A stretch of DNA of 59,225 nucleotides from JABCPE02 sp963520375 (GCA_963520375.1 CAUQQF010000012.1:1-59225), one strand, 5' to 3'. Positions 7,351 through 15,878 are shown, numbered from the stretch's first letter. Made by a program: numbers and translations. Notes: generated by a model from the letters alone, not told the origin.

Positions 7351-8118
7351 ATGAAAAAGATATTTTTAGTTGTTTTAGCTACTTTGGGTATTAGTTCTTT
7401 TGGCTTTGCCCAAGAAAATGAGAATGGAAATTTTTTCACAAGGGATATGGAATATCAGGTAAAGGCTAATTTCAGTATAGGAGGAAGCACTCCGCTAGGT
7501 ATTCCAAGGGAAATTAGAAAAATCAACCATTATAATCCTACTTTGGTTCTTGGGTTAGAGGCGGATGCTACTAAATGGGTATCTAATGACAAAAAATGGG
7601 GTGTCCGAGTGGGAATCCGTACCGAAGGGAAAGGAATGAAAACGGAGGCTGTTGTAAAAAATTATTATACTGAAGTAATAAAAGATAATGGTAAATTAAA
7701 TGGCTACTTTACAGGATCAGTAGAAACAGAGGTTAAAAACACTTATGTAACCATGCCTGTATCAGTGGTTTATAGAATTTCTCCAAGATGGAAACTTTAT
7801 GGAGGTCTGTATGCTAGTATTTTAGTTGATAAAAACTTTAGCGGTTATGTTTCTGATGGATACCTTCGCCAAGATACACCTATTGGGACAAAAGTGATCT
7901 TTGAAAACGGAGGGAAAGCAAACTATAATTTTTCTAATGATTTGAGATTATTCCAATGGGGAGGGCAGTTAGGAGCAGAATGGCATCTGAACAAGCATTT
8001 CATTCTATTCCCAGAGTTGAACTACGGAATCAATGGAATATTTAAATCCGATTTCAATTCTATCAGTTTTGCATTGCATAATATTTACTTGAACTTAGGA
8101 TTTGGATACAAATTTTAA
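7351..8118 (+). CDS. Outer membrane beta-barrel protein (porin family)
   Basis: A 255-residue exported protein with a signal peptide ending near GFAQ (about residue 21). The rest consists of alternating amphipathic strands, such as YQVKANFSIGGS and WHLNKHFILFPELNYGING. It ends in a typical outer-membrane C-terminus, LNLGFGYKF, with a terminal Phe. It resembles the PorT/OMP_b-brl_2 group of small barrels. It follows the PCMD lipoprotein with a 24-base gap and shares its terminator. Substrate or role is unknown. Confidence 0.75.
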   Translation: MKKIFLVVLATLGISSFGFAQENENGNFFTRDMEYQVKANFSIGGSTPLGIPREIRKINHYNPTLVLGLEADATKWVSNDKKWGVRVGIRTEGKGMKTEAVVKNYYTEVIKDNGKLNGYFTGSVETEVKNTYVTMPVSVVYRISPRWKLYGGLYASILVDKNFSGYVSDGYLRQDTPIGTKVIFENGGKANYNFSNDLRLFQWGGQLGAEWHLNKHFILFPELNYGINGIFKSDFNSISFALHNIYLNLGFGYKF

Positions 8119-8143
8119 GATTAATTAATCAAGAATTTTTTAG

Positions 8144-8178
8144 AGCAGTTGGAAAATATTTTCTAACTGCTTTTTATT
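8144..8178 (+). terminator. Terminator of the PCMD/beta-barrel operon
   Basis: AGCAGTT (8144-8150) pairs with AACTGCT (8165-8171), extended by GAAAAT/ATTTTC inside, and is followed by T residues. The priA -7 box starts only a few bases further on. Confidence 0.75.
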
Positions 8179-8182
8179 TCAT

Positions 8183-8190
8183 TATTTTTG
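8183..8190 (+). promoter_or_regulatory. -7 box of the priA promoter
   Basis: TATTTTTG matches TAnnTTTG exactly. It sits on top of an in-frame TTG at 8188-8190, which argues against that codon as the priA start and for the TTG at 8206. Confidence 0.6.
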
Positions 8191-8205
8191 CAAATAAAAT
8201 CAAAT

Positions 8206-10653
8206 TTGTATTACGCCCAAATCATACTTCCGCTCAATCTTTTAGGGACTTTCACTTACAAAGTTCCCGATGATTTGGTGGATTTTATGGAGGTGGGCAA
8301 GCGGGTGCTGGTTCCTTTCCGTGGCAAAAAGATTTATACAGGAATCGTTTCTGAAATTCATCAGAATGCTCCAGAAACCTTTAAGACAAAGGATATCATC
8401 AGTGTTTTGGATAATGTTCCTATCGTTCCACAGGAGCAGCTGGATTTTTGGAGCTGGATGTCCGAATATTATCTCTGTAACATCGGCGAAATCTATCGTT
8501 TCGCTTTTCCGTCTTCACTGAAATTAGAAAGTGAAACATACATAAAACTCAATACCAGCCAACAGGTGAATTTGGAGGATTTGGAGGCGAATGAAATCTA
8601 TCTTATCCAAGCTTTGGAGGTTAAAAAAGTGCTGAATTTACAGGAGATAGAAGCCTTTATTCCCAAAAAAGAAATCGTCAAAACCATTAATTCCCTCATA
8701 GACCAGAGGCTCATCATCATAGATGAAAAAATTACCGAAAAATACAAGATAAAAGAAGCTTCTTATCTAAAAATAAACAATGAGGTTTTGCAGGGAGAAA
8801 ATCTCGCAAACACGCTTTCCCTATTGGATAGGGCTAAAAAGCAGAAGGAACTTTTTCTTTTAATTTTATCTAAACAAAAAAAGGTTGAAAATCAGCCAGT
8901 TAAAAAATCTGATATTTTTGAAAAAGGAAATTTTGGTTCATCTCATCTAAAGCCGCTTTTGGATAAAAAAATCGTAGAAGAATATTTTTTAGAAGTTGAT
9001 AGAATCCAGCGATACAGCGGAGAATTGGAGGAAATAGAAAAACTCACTCCACACCAGCAGGAAGCCAAAAATCAGATAGACCAAGCCTTTTCGGAGGGCA
9101 AAAATGTGCTTCTCCACGGTGTTACCTCTTCTGGGAAAACGCATGTTTATTTGGAAAAAATAGAGGACTGCATCAGAAGTGGGAAAAATGTTCTTTTTCT
9201 CGTTCCAGAAATCGCTCTCAATCAGCAGATTACCCAGCGATTAGAAAAAAAATATGGAAAGAATTTAGGGTTTTATAACAGCAAACTGAGTGATTTTGAG
9301 AAAGTAGAAGTTTGGCGGAAAATAAAAAATAACGAAATCAAAATCCTGATAGGAACCAGAAATTCGCTTTTCCTTCCTTTTCAGAATTTGGGCTTAATCA
9401 TCGTAGATGAGGAGCACGACAGCGCCTACAAACAGAAAGATGCTTTTTTCTTTTTCAATGCGAAAGATGCAGCTTTGGTTTTGGCTAAATTTTATCAGGC
9501 GAATGTGATTTTGGGTTCTGCAACTCCCTCATTAGAAACATATTACAACGCTCAAAAAGACAAACTACGCTATATTTATCTCGGAGAAAGATTTGGCGGC
9601 ACGGCGCTTCCTGTTTATGAATTGATAGATTTCAAATCAGCCATGGACATGAAAAGTGTGGTAGGAAATTTCTCTCAAAGAATGATAAGGGAAATCAGGC
9701 ATCAGCTTGATAATCAGAAACAAACCATCGTTCTGCACAATAGGCGCGGCTATGCCAATGTCTCGGAATGTAAGAGCTGTGGGCATGTTACCTACTGCGG
9801 AAACTGTGATGTGGTGATGACTTATCACAAAACCGAAGACCAGCTAAAATGCCACTACTGCGGTCAAAGGGCTTCTAAACCTAAATTTTGCCCTAAATGT
9901 CATTCGGAAAATATCAGTATTCGCGGGATAGGAATCGAGCAGATAGAGGAGGAGCTGAATAAGATTTTTCCCAATAGCAGGATAGACCGAATGGATGTGG
10001 ATTCTATGCGGAAGAAATTTGCCTACGAAAAACTTTACGAAAAAATAGAAAATGGTGAAACGGACATCATCATCGGTACACAAATGGTTTCCAAGGGTTT
10101 AGATTTTCCTAATATTGAGCTGATTGCCATTCCAAGGGCAGATTCACTGCTTCATATTCAGGATTTTAGGATAGAGGAAAGAGCCTACCAGCTCATTACC
10201 CAAGTGGCAGGAAGAGCAGGGCGGACTTCTGGGAATGGAAAAGTTCTGATACAGACTTACGAGCCGCAAAAACCTATTTTTCAATTGATTAAAGAAAATA
10301 ATTCCGAGAAAATTTATGAACATTTCTTGGAAGAAAGGAAGAAGTTTCATTATCCGCCATTTACGAAACTTATTTTTATAGAGCTGAAACACAGGCGAGA
10401 AGACAAGCTGGAAAGAGCGGCAAAATTCCTCGGATATATTCTAAGAAAATATCTTCCAGGAGAATGTGTTTTAGGGCCAGAAGCTGCTTCTATTGGTAAG
10501 ATAAATAATCTGTATCAGTTTCAGATTTTGCTAAAATTGCCTCGTTCCAAAAAATATAACGATTACAAAAAATTAGTGGCTATATCGCTAAAAGAATTCG
10601 ATGAAATAGCCGCTTATAAAAGCATAAGGCTAAAAACCTATGTTGATTTTTAA
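8206..10653 (+). CDS. priA: Primosomal protein N' (replication restart helicase PriA)
   Basis: PriA recognises stalled forks and reloads the replisome. The product is 815 residues from TTG 8206, where conserved YYAQIILPLNLLGTFTYKVP begins; no ATG is available. The N-terminal DNA-binding region is followed by the helicase core with Walker A GVTSSGKT (about 305-312) and DEEH (about 401-404). A double zinc-binding insert carries CKSCGHVTYCGNC and CHYCGQ...CPKC. Helicase motifs GTQMVSKGLDFPNI and QVAGRAGRT follow. It is a single-gene unit. The TTG start with a very short leader may limit its expression (inference). Confidence 0.95.
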   Translation: MYYAQIILPLNLLGTFTYKVPDDLVDFMEVGKRVLVPFRGKKIYTGIVSEIHQNAPETFKTKDIISVLDNVPIVPQEQLDFWSWMSEYYLCNIGEIYRFAFPSSLKLESETYIKLNTSQQVNLEDLEANEIYLIQALEVKKVLNLQEIEAFIPKKEIVKTINSLIDQRLIIIDEKITEKYKIKEASYLKINNEVLQGENLANTLSLLDRAKKQKELFLLILSKQKKVENQPVKKSDIFEKGNFGSSHLKPLLDKKIVEEYFLEVDRIQRYSGELEEIEKLTPHQQEAKNQIDQAFSEGKNVLLHGVTSSGKTHVYLEKIEDCIRSGKNVLFLVPEIALNQQITQRLEKKYGKNLGFYNSKLSDFEKVEVWRKIKNNEIKILIGTRNSLFLPFQNLGLIIVDEEHDSAYKQKDAFFFFNAKDAALVLAKFYQANVILGSATPSLETYYNAQKDKLRYIYLGERFGGTALPVYELIDFKSAMDMKSVVGNFSQRMIREIRHQLDNQKQTIVLHNRRGYANVSECKSCGHVTYCGNCDVVMTYHKTEDQLKCHYCGQRASKPKFCPKCHSENISIRGIGIEQIEEELNKIFPNSRIDRMDVDSMRKKFAYEKLYEKIENGETDIIIGTQMVSKGLDFPNIELIAIPRADSLLHIQDFRIEERAYQLITQVAGRAGRTSGNGKVLIQTYEPQKPIFQLIKENNSEKIYEHFLEERKKFHYPPFTKLIFIELKHRREDKLERAAKFLGYILRKYLPGECVLGPEAASIGKINNLYQFQILLKLPRSKKYNDYKKLVAISLKEFDEIAAYKSIRLKTYVDF

Positions 10654-10756
10654 GGAAAATTAACAAATTTTATGGTGAAATATTCTTTAATTTGAACAAT
10701 AATTATTAACTTTACTTGTTTTTAATATTGGCAATAGTCAATTAAACATCAAAAAA

Positions 10757-12205
10757 ATGAATGCAATGAAAAAGTTTGTAAAAATAACAACAGTTTCTAT
10801 GATGCTGCTTCCACTGGGAGTTTGTGCGCAGAATAATCCACTTTTACCACCTGTATCAGGAGAGAGTATTGTGATAGAAACTCCACCGCCGACTCCTTTG
10901 ACACCAGAGGAACAGTTGAACAGCAATATAGCATCTATGTTTAATGATCCAGTGATGCGAAATGCGCAGTGGGGATTTGTGGTTTATGATCCCAAAAAGA
11001 AAAAAATTATTAATTCATATAACGAAAATGCCTCATTGATTCCTGCTTCGACTACGAAGTTATTGACCACAGAAGCGGCAATGTCTTTGTTTGGTAAAGA
11101 TTATCAATGGGTTACGCAGTTGGAGCATTCGGGCTCTATTGATGAGCAGGGAATTCTAAACGGAAACCTATACATAGTAGGAAGTGGAGATCCTTCATTA
11201 GGAACGGGCAGGGCAGGAGCTTCTACCTATGGGGCTTTGGTGAGTGATTTCGTAAGGTCTGTAAAAGATTTAGGTATAAAACGAGTAAAAGGAGATATCG
11301 TTCTAAAAACAGCTGTTTTTAAAAGTAATAAAACATTGGTTCTCCCAGCAAATATTGTTTGGAAAGGAAGTAGAGGATATTTTGTACCGATGGGAAGTAC
11401 CAATGACACAGACCCAAGACAAGAGAGACTTTTGGGAAGAAAAAATCCTGAGGATCAGAAATTTGTATACCTATCGCCATTTACTCAAGAAATGGTTTAT
11501 ACAGAGAATTTTGGGGGAATTGCTCTATCAACAAAATTACCAGATACTCCAGCATATTTAGCTAATAACTTGAAAGCAAGTCTTGCTAAAAATGGAATTA
11601 TTACAGAAGGAAAAGTAGTAAGCCAATCTGAACCAGAGCAAAATCTTTCTGAGGAAAGGAAAAAGATAATGGCATATCAGTCTCCAAAATTGGAGGATAT
11701 GGTCTATTTTATCAACCAGACTAGTAACAACCACATGTCAGAAGCATTGCTGAAGACTACAGGTTTCTATAAATATGGAGACTTTTCCCTAGATACAGGA
11801 AGAACGATGATGAATAAACATCTTTCCAAGAAAATGTTTGATTTTCAAGGGTTTAACTATGCCGATGGAAGCGGGCTTTCTCGTTCTAATGTAGTGACAC
11901 CTATTTCTCAAGTTAAATTTTTATCCTCTTTGATGGATGATAAGCATTTTGATTCTTATTTCAAATCTTTGCCTATTGGTGGACAGACAGGAACTTTAAA
12001 ATCAATGTTTAGAAATTCAGATTCCTTTGGGCAAGTTTTTGCTAAAACAGGAACTCTCAACAGGGTAAAAACATTGGCAGGATATATCAAAACTAAAAGC
12101 GGAAAACTTTTGACTTTTTCCCTTTTGATAAATAATTACAGTGGAAGTGTGGGGCAGGTAAAACAGAAGATGGAAAAAATCTTGGCTCCAATCATTGATT
12201 TCTAA
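10757..12205 (+). CDS. dacB: D-alanyl-D-alanine carboxypeptidase/endopeptidase (PBP4 type)
   Basis: This penicillin-binding protein trims peptidoglycan cross-links in the periplasm. The first 24 residues form a signal peptide ending at VCAQ. All three active-site motifs are present: SxxK as S98-T-T-K101 in IPASTTK, SxN in QTSNNHMSE, and KTG in FAKTGTLNRVK. The length (482) and the long insert between SxxK and SxN fit the S13 peptidase family. Two nearby Met codons (10757 and 10766) could initiate. It is convergent with tpx and shares a perfect bidirectional terminator with it. Confidence 0.93.
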   Translation: MNAMKKFVKITTVSMMLLPLGVCAQNNPLLPPVSGESIVIETPPPTPLTPEEQLNSNIASMFNDPVMRNAQWGFVVYDPKKKKIINSYNENASLIPASTTKLLTTEAAMSLFGKDYQWVTQLEHSGSIDEQGILNGNLYIVGSGDPSLGTGRAGASTYGALVSDFVRSVKDLGIKRVKGDIVLKTAVFKSNKTLVLPANIVWKGSRGYFVPMGSTNDTDPRQERLLGRKNPEDQKFVYLSPFTQEMVYTENFGGIALSTKLPDTPAYLANNLKASLAKNGIITEGKVVSQSEPEQNLSEERKKIMAYQSPKLEDMVYFINQTSNNHMSEALLKTTGFYKYGDFSLDTGRTMMNKHLSKKMFDFQGFNYADGSGLSRSNVVTPISQVKFLSSLMDDKHFDSYFKSLPIGGQTGTLKSMFRNSDSFGQVFAKTGTLNRVKTLAGYIKTKSGKLLTFSLLINNYSGSVGQVKQKMEKILAPIIDF

Positions 12206-12211
12206 AAAAGA

Positions 12212-12248
12212 AAAAATCCCTAATTCAAATTTGAATTAGGGATTTTTT
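12212..12248. terminator. Bidirectional terminator between dacB and tpx
   Basis: A perfect palindrome, AAAAATCCCTAATTCAAA followed by its reverse complement, has A/T runs on both sides. It can end both convergent genes. Confidence 0.9.
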
Positions 12249-12257
12249 AGTTGATTT

Positions 12258-12755
12258 TTATTTCAGAACTGCGATTGCACTTTCGTAATCAGGTTCTTGT
12301 TTGATTTCTGGAACTTGCTCTGTGTAAATGATTTTTCCGTTTTCATCCACGATGATTACAGCTCGGCTGCATAGTCCTTTTAGAGGGCCATCAGTTATTA
12401 ATAATTGATAATCATCAGAAAAACTTCCTCTAAAATCAGATAGATTGATAACATTTTCTAAACCTTCGGAAGCGCAGAATCTACTAAGAGCAAAGGGTAA
12501 ATCCTTTGAAATGTTGATTACCACTGTGTTGTTCAGAGATGAAGCCTCTTGGTTAAATTTTCTTGCTGAAGCTGCACATACTCCTGTATCTATGCTTGGG
12601 AATATGTTGATAACCACTCTTTTACCACTAAAATCCGATAAAGATTTTTCAGATAAATCAGCAGCTACGAGTGTGAAATTTTTTGCGCTTTCGCCTACTT
12701 TTGGAAGCTCACCTATTGTATTGATGGGATTTCCTCCTAATGATATTTTTGCCAT
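12258..12755 (-). CDS. tpx: Thiol peroxidase (atypical 2-Cys peroxiredoxin)
   Basis: Tpx reduces hydroperoxides using thioredoxin. The 165-residue protein has the peroxidatic Cys60 in SIDTGVCAASARKFN and the resolving Cys94 in LSRFCASEG, the spacing diagnostic of the Tpx subfamily. The N-terminal GNPINTIGELPKVG and the SKDLPFA segment also match. It is cytosolic with no signal peptide. A -7 box TATCTTTG (minus strand, 12778-12785) lies 22 bases upstream of the ATG, so it is transcribed alone. Confidence 0.95.
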   Translation of the reverse strand: MAKISLGGNPINTIGELPKVGESAKNFTLVAADLSEKSLSDFSGKRVVINIFPSIDTGVCAASARKFNQEASSLNNTVVINISKDLPFALSRFCASEGLENVINLSDFRGSFSDDYQLLITDGPLKGLCSRAVIIVDENGKIIYTEQVPEIKQEPDYESAIAVLK

Positions 12756-12777
12756 TTTTAAAAATTTTAGTTCGCTA

Positions 12778-12785
12778 CAAAGATA
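12778..12785 (-). promoter_or_regulatory. -7 box of the tpx promoter
   Basis: CAAAGATA on plus reads TATCTTTG on minus, a perfect TAnnTTTG match. Confidence 0.55.
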
Positions 12786-12795
12786 GAAAAATAAC

Positions 12796-14100
12796 TTATT
12801 TTATTAATTCATTCCAGATTATTTCGGCTTGTTTTTCATAGCCAGGTTTTAGGAAATGAACGCCGTCAGCATTGGCTTCTTTTCGCTGTAGAGCCTTTTG
12901 GAAATATCCTGTTCCGCCCATTTTAGTATGCAGGTCAAGGAATGAAGTTTTGTTTTCTGCGGCAACTTCTTTTATCCAAGAAGAGATTTCTTTCGCTTTT
13001 GCGGATTTTATTTTATTATCCGTTGGAGAAATCAGAAGAATAGGGAAGTTGGGATTTTCCGCTCTCCAAGTGTTGATAAGCTTTTTAGCATTGTCTTTGA
13101 ATTCTTGCTTTGTGATGCTGCTCAGGGATTCGTTGGTTCCCAGTGCAATAATCAGGACATCAATATTTAGAGATTTTAATTGTTTAGTTTGCAAAGAATA
13201 TTTTAAGAAATCAGCATAAGTAGCACCATTTACACCCACCGTGTTGAAAACCACACCATTTTTAGCAGTGGATTTCAGGAACTGAAAACCGTGCAGAATG
13301 TTTCCTTTTTTTCCATTCATATTGATGATGAATTCCTGAGTAGGATTTTTAAACTTAAAACTGGTGCTGTTTTCCGCGAATTGTCCTTTGCCTATGGGAG
13401 TGAGGTTTTCTTCAAACTGCTTGTCGTAGAGAATTTCTACATTTTCCACTTTTATGGTTTGTCCAGCTTTTGCATTTCGGACATTGTTGCCATTTAGCTG
13501 AACCAGTCGAGTAGTAACTACATTGAATTTAGCCGCGATTTCAGGGAAAGTATCACCATTTTGAACTTGATAATTCAAAATCGTTTTCTTCGGTTTTATA
13601 AAGTTTTTCAGACTTTGAGAAGTTTTGAAAATAGTGAAATTTTCGCCTGTCAAAGCATTATCATTAAAGATTTTGACTTCATCAAAGCTGTCTTTTGGGT
13701 CACTGAAATTGATTTCAATGAAAGAATTTCCGCTGTTTCCCATCACGAAGCCCAAAGCTCCCATTTGTGGATAAACATCCTGCTCATAGACCAGACGGAA
13801 AGTCTGCCAAGCCTGATTGGAATAAGCCGTGAAATCAACCGCTCCGTTTGAGTTTGCCAAAGGATACGGGAAAACCGTTCCCCGCCCTGCATTGCCGTAT
13901 TTATTTTGGAATTTTTTTCTTAAATATTCTGAAATATGTCCTGACTGAATGTGAGAATCTCCGATGAAAAGGATATTCGTAACGGATTCGTTTTTATTGA
14001 GTTTATCAAAGAAAGGCGCCAGATTTTCTGCGTTTTCAATTTTCTGTGCCGATGCAAACACCGAAAAACCGAGACTTATCAATAAAATTTTTCTTATCAT
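12796..14100 (-). CDS. SGNH/GDSL-family esterase with an inserted LysM domain
   Basis: An exported 434-residue protein with a signal peptide ending at ASAQ. SGNH blocks are block I IGDSHIQSG (Ser49), block II VGVNGATY, block III GTNE (321-324) and block V DGVHFLKPGY (about Asp412/His415). A LysM domain (about 174-219: LNYQVQNGDTFPEIAAKFNV, then AGQTIKV) is embedded between blocks I and II. GDSH-type SGNH enzymes plus LysM suggest a peptidoglycan-directed de-acylase (family-based inference). The minus-strand -7 box TAAATTTG lies at 14117-14124. The gene lies downstream of trpB but behind a terminator. Confidence 0.8.
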   Translation of the reverse strand: MIRKILLISLGFSVFASAQKIENAENLAPFFDKLNKNESVTNILFIGDSHIQSGHISEYLRKKFQNKYGNAGRGTVFPYPLANSNGAVDFTAYSNQAWQTFRLVYEQDVYPQMGALGFVMGNSGNSFIEINFSDPKDSFDEVKIFNDNALTGENFTIFKTSQSLKNFIKPKKTILNYQVQNGDTFPEIAAKFNVVTTRLVQLNGNNVRNAKAGQTIKVENVEILYDKQFEENLTPIGKGQFAENSTSFKFKNPTQEFIINMNGKKGNILHGFQFLKSTAKNGVVFNTVGVNGATYADFLKYSLQTKQLKSLNIDVLIIALGTNESLSSITKQEFKDNAKKLINTWRAENPNFPILLISPTDNKIKSAKAKEISSWIKEVAAENKTSFLDLHTKMGGTGYFQKALQRKEANADGVHFLKPGYEKQAEIIWNELIK

Positions 14101-14144
14101 ATTTTTAGATTTTGGACAAATTTAGTTTTTTTATCATGATAACA

Positions 14145-14174
14145 AAAAAAGTAACTTGATTAAGTTACTTTTTT
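14145..14174 (-). terminator. trpB terminator
   Basis: AAGTAACTT (14149-14157), loop GATT, AAGTTACTT (14162-14170), with T runs on both sides. On the minus strand it ends the trpB transcript just before the SGNH gene promoter. Confidence 0.8.
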
Positions 14175-14184
14175 GTCCAATTGG

Positions 14185-15396
14185 TTACAGTTCTCTTTCT
14201 ACATCCTTGTCGCCTCTTCCTGAGAGATTTACAAGCACCAGTTGATTTTTATTTTTAAATAATTTCATAGCGAGAGCCACCGCGTGGGAAGATTCTATTG
14301 CAGGAATAATCCCTTCCAAGCGAGATAAAAGCTGAAAAGCTTCTACGGCTTCCTTGTCCGTTACTGAGAAATATTCAGCTCTTTTGGTGTCTTTCAGGAA
14401 GGCGTGCTGAGGGCTTATCCCTGGGTAATCCAATCCAGCCGCGATGGATTCTGATGCGATAGGCTCATTGTTTTCATCAGCCAAGCAGTAAGAAAAAGTC
14501 CCTTGGAAAACCATCGGTTTACCATAGTTAAGCGTAGCCGCAGTATGGGAAATTTTGTCCTCTCCACCGCCCTCGGCACCGTATATTTTTACAGATTCAT
14601 CATTTAAAAACCCTGAAAACAGCCCGATGGCATTAGAACCACCACCTACACAAGCGACAATGCTGTCTGGAAGGCGATTTTCTTTTTGTAAAATCTGCTG
14701 TCTTGCTTCATTTCCGATTACACTTTGGAAATATCCCACGATTTTAGGGTAAGGGTGCGGCCCTACATGAGAACCAAGCAGATAGTAAGATTCTGGATTT
14801 TCTATATAATATCCCAAAGCGCTATCCACCGCATCTTTCAAGGTTTTTGTACCCGAATCACATGAAACGACTTCCGCTCCTAAAAGTCTCATTCTCTTTA
14901 CATTCAGAAGTTGTCTTTCAATGTCTATTGCTCCCATAAAGATTTTACAAGGAATGTTTAATAAAGCACAAGCCGTAGCTGTAGCCACACCATGTTGCCC
15001 AGCTCCCGTTTCTGCGATTACTTCTTTCGCTCCCATTTTCTTCGCTAAAAGAATCTGCCCAATGGCATTATTTATTTTATGAGAACCTGTATGGTTTAGG
15101 TCTTCTCTTTTGAGGTAAATTTTAGAACCTACATAATCGCTGAGATTCTTAGCAAAATAAAGAGATGTAGGTCTTCCCACGAAGTCTTTTAAAATTTGAA
15201 TAAATTCATTTTTAAAACCATCAGTTTTGGTAATCTCATCAAAGAAATTACTCAGTTTTTCTAATTGTCCCGCTAAAACAGGAGGCACGAAAGCTCCGCC
15301 ATACTCGCCATAATGACCATTGTAAGAAAGCATTTCTGCGATTGGTTCTACATTGATTACTTCTTTTTGCCCTTGGGCATTGTTTGTTGTTGTCAT
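14185..15396 (-). CDS. trpB: Tryptophan synthase beta chain
   Basis: TrpB joins indole and L-serine to make tryptophan using PLP. The 403-residue protein has the PLP lysine in HTGSHKINN (Lys107), the catalytic Glu in AETGAGQHG, the phosphate-binding GGGSN, and FVGRPT near residue 75. Seven to ten extra N-terminal residues precede the usual start. No trpA or other trp gene is adjacent. Upstream genes are atpD-atpC, with a predicted Trp-codon leader peptide and attenuator hairpin between atpC and trpB. Cytosolic; it would normally work with TrpA encoded elsewhere. Confidence 0.95.
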   Translation of the reverse strand: MTTTNNAQGQKEVINVEPIAEMLSYNGHYGEYGGAFVPPVLAGQLEKLSNFFDEITKTDGFKNEFIQILKDFVGRPTSLYFAKNLSDYVGSKIYLKREDLNHTGSHKINNAIGQILLAKKMGAKEVIAETGAGQHGVATATACALLNIPCKIFMGAIDIERQLLNVKRMRLLGAEVVSCDSGTKTLKDAVDSALGYYIENPESYYLLGSHVGPHPYPKIVGYFQSVIGNEARQQILQKENRLPDSIVACVGGGSNAIGLFSGFLNDESVKIYGAEGGGEDKISHTAATLNYGKPMVFQGTFSYCLADENNEPIASESIAAGLDYPGISPQHAFLKDTKRAEYFSVTDKEAVEAFQLLSRLEGIIPAIESSHAVALAMKLFKNKNQLVLVNLSGRGDKDVEREL

Positions 15397-15429
15397 ATTT
15401 TTATTATTTAAAATTATTATTCGATTATA

Positions 15430-15470
15430 AAAAACAAAAAGCCGTTAGGAAGTTCTCCTAACGGCTTTTA
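15430..15470 (-). promoter_or_regulatory. trpB attenuator terminator hairpin
   Basis: On the minus strand AAAAGCCGTTAGGA (15469-15456) pairs with TCCTAACGGCTTTT (15450-15437) in a 14-bp stem with a 5-base loop, followed by TTTTTG and more T. It lies between the Trp-rich leader ORF and trpB, the position of an attenuator. Segment 15463-15473, which includes the 5' arm, can alternatively pair with leader segment 15506-15517. Confidence 0.8.
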
Positions 15471-15499
15471 TATATTTTGATAAAAATAAAATCTTTTCT

Positions 15500-15583
15500 T
15501 TACAAATATAAAAAGTCGAGCTGAACACCCTCGTTTCTGAGACTGCCAACTTGCCACCATATATTATTTGTAAAGTTTATCAT
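15500..15583 (-). CDS. trp leader peptide
   Basis: A 27-codon ORF starts at ATG 15583 and stops with TAA at 15500-15502. It contains tandem Trp codons at positions 9-10 within NNIWWQVGSL. It is too short for most gene finders. It sits 11 bases downstream of the atpC stop and 30 bases before the terminator hairpin that precedes trpB. CTTTACAAATA (codons 3-7 on the minus strand) is perfectly complementary to TATTTGTAAAG at the leader's end. This arrangement fits ribosome-mediated attenuation in response to charged tRNA-Trp. The peptide itself probably has no other function. Confidence 0.8.
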   Translation of the reverse strand: MINFTNNIWWQVGSLRNEGVQLDFLYL

Positions 15584-15593
15584 TTTATTTATT

Positions 15594-15878
15594 TTAATCA
15601 CAAAGGATAATACCAGAATTATTATTAAATTCTATCACACCTCCGTTAATAGGAAAAGTGTAGCAGTTGTTTCGCTGTGGTTCTGCTGTGAAAAACTTAG
15701 CGTAGTTCGGATTTTCTATTTTAGAAGTAATCAGTTTTACTTTGCCTGTTCTTAGAGAAGATACCACTGGGGCGTGGTCATTCAAAATATGAAATTCGCC
15801 CAATTCTCCAGGAAGTAGGATAGATTCCACTTCTCCTTCGAATACCACAAGCTCTGGTGTTAATATTTTAATGTTCAT
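15594..15878 (-). CDS. atpC: F1Fo ATP synthase epsilon subunit
   Basis: The start was set at ATG 15878 (MNIKILTPELVVFEGEVESI), where homology begins; the longer open frame runs through a repeat. The 94-residue protein covers the N-terminal beta-sandwich of epsilon, with LLPGELGEFHILNDHAPVVS and a closing NGGVIEFNNNSGIILCD. It lacks the usual C-terminal helical pair, as is common in Bacteroidota. The subunit couples F1 to the rotor at the inner membrane. It lies downstream of atpD, separated by an inverted repeat. Confidence 0.93.
   Translation of the reverse strand: MNIKILTPELVVFEGEVESILLPGELGEFHILNDHAPVVSSLRTGKVKLITSKIENPNYAKFFTAEPQRNNCYTFPINGGVIEFNNNSGIILCD

Noticed and set aside
8188..8190. 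TTG at 8188 as priA start
   Set aside because: It lies within the -7 box TATTTTTG, so it would not be in the mRNA.
15449..15562. Alternative 38-codon leader frame starting with ATGGTGGCAAGTTGG upstream of trpB
   Set aside because: It has a single Trp codon and runs into the terminator stem. The other frame has tandem Trp codons and stops 30 bases before the stem, as expected for an attenuator leader.
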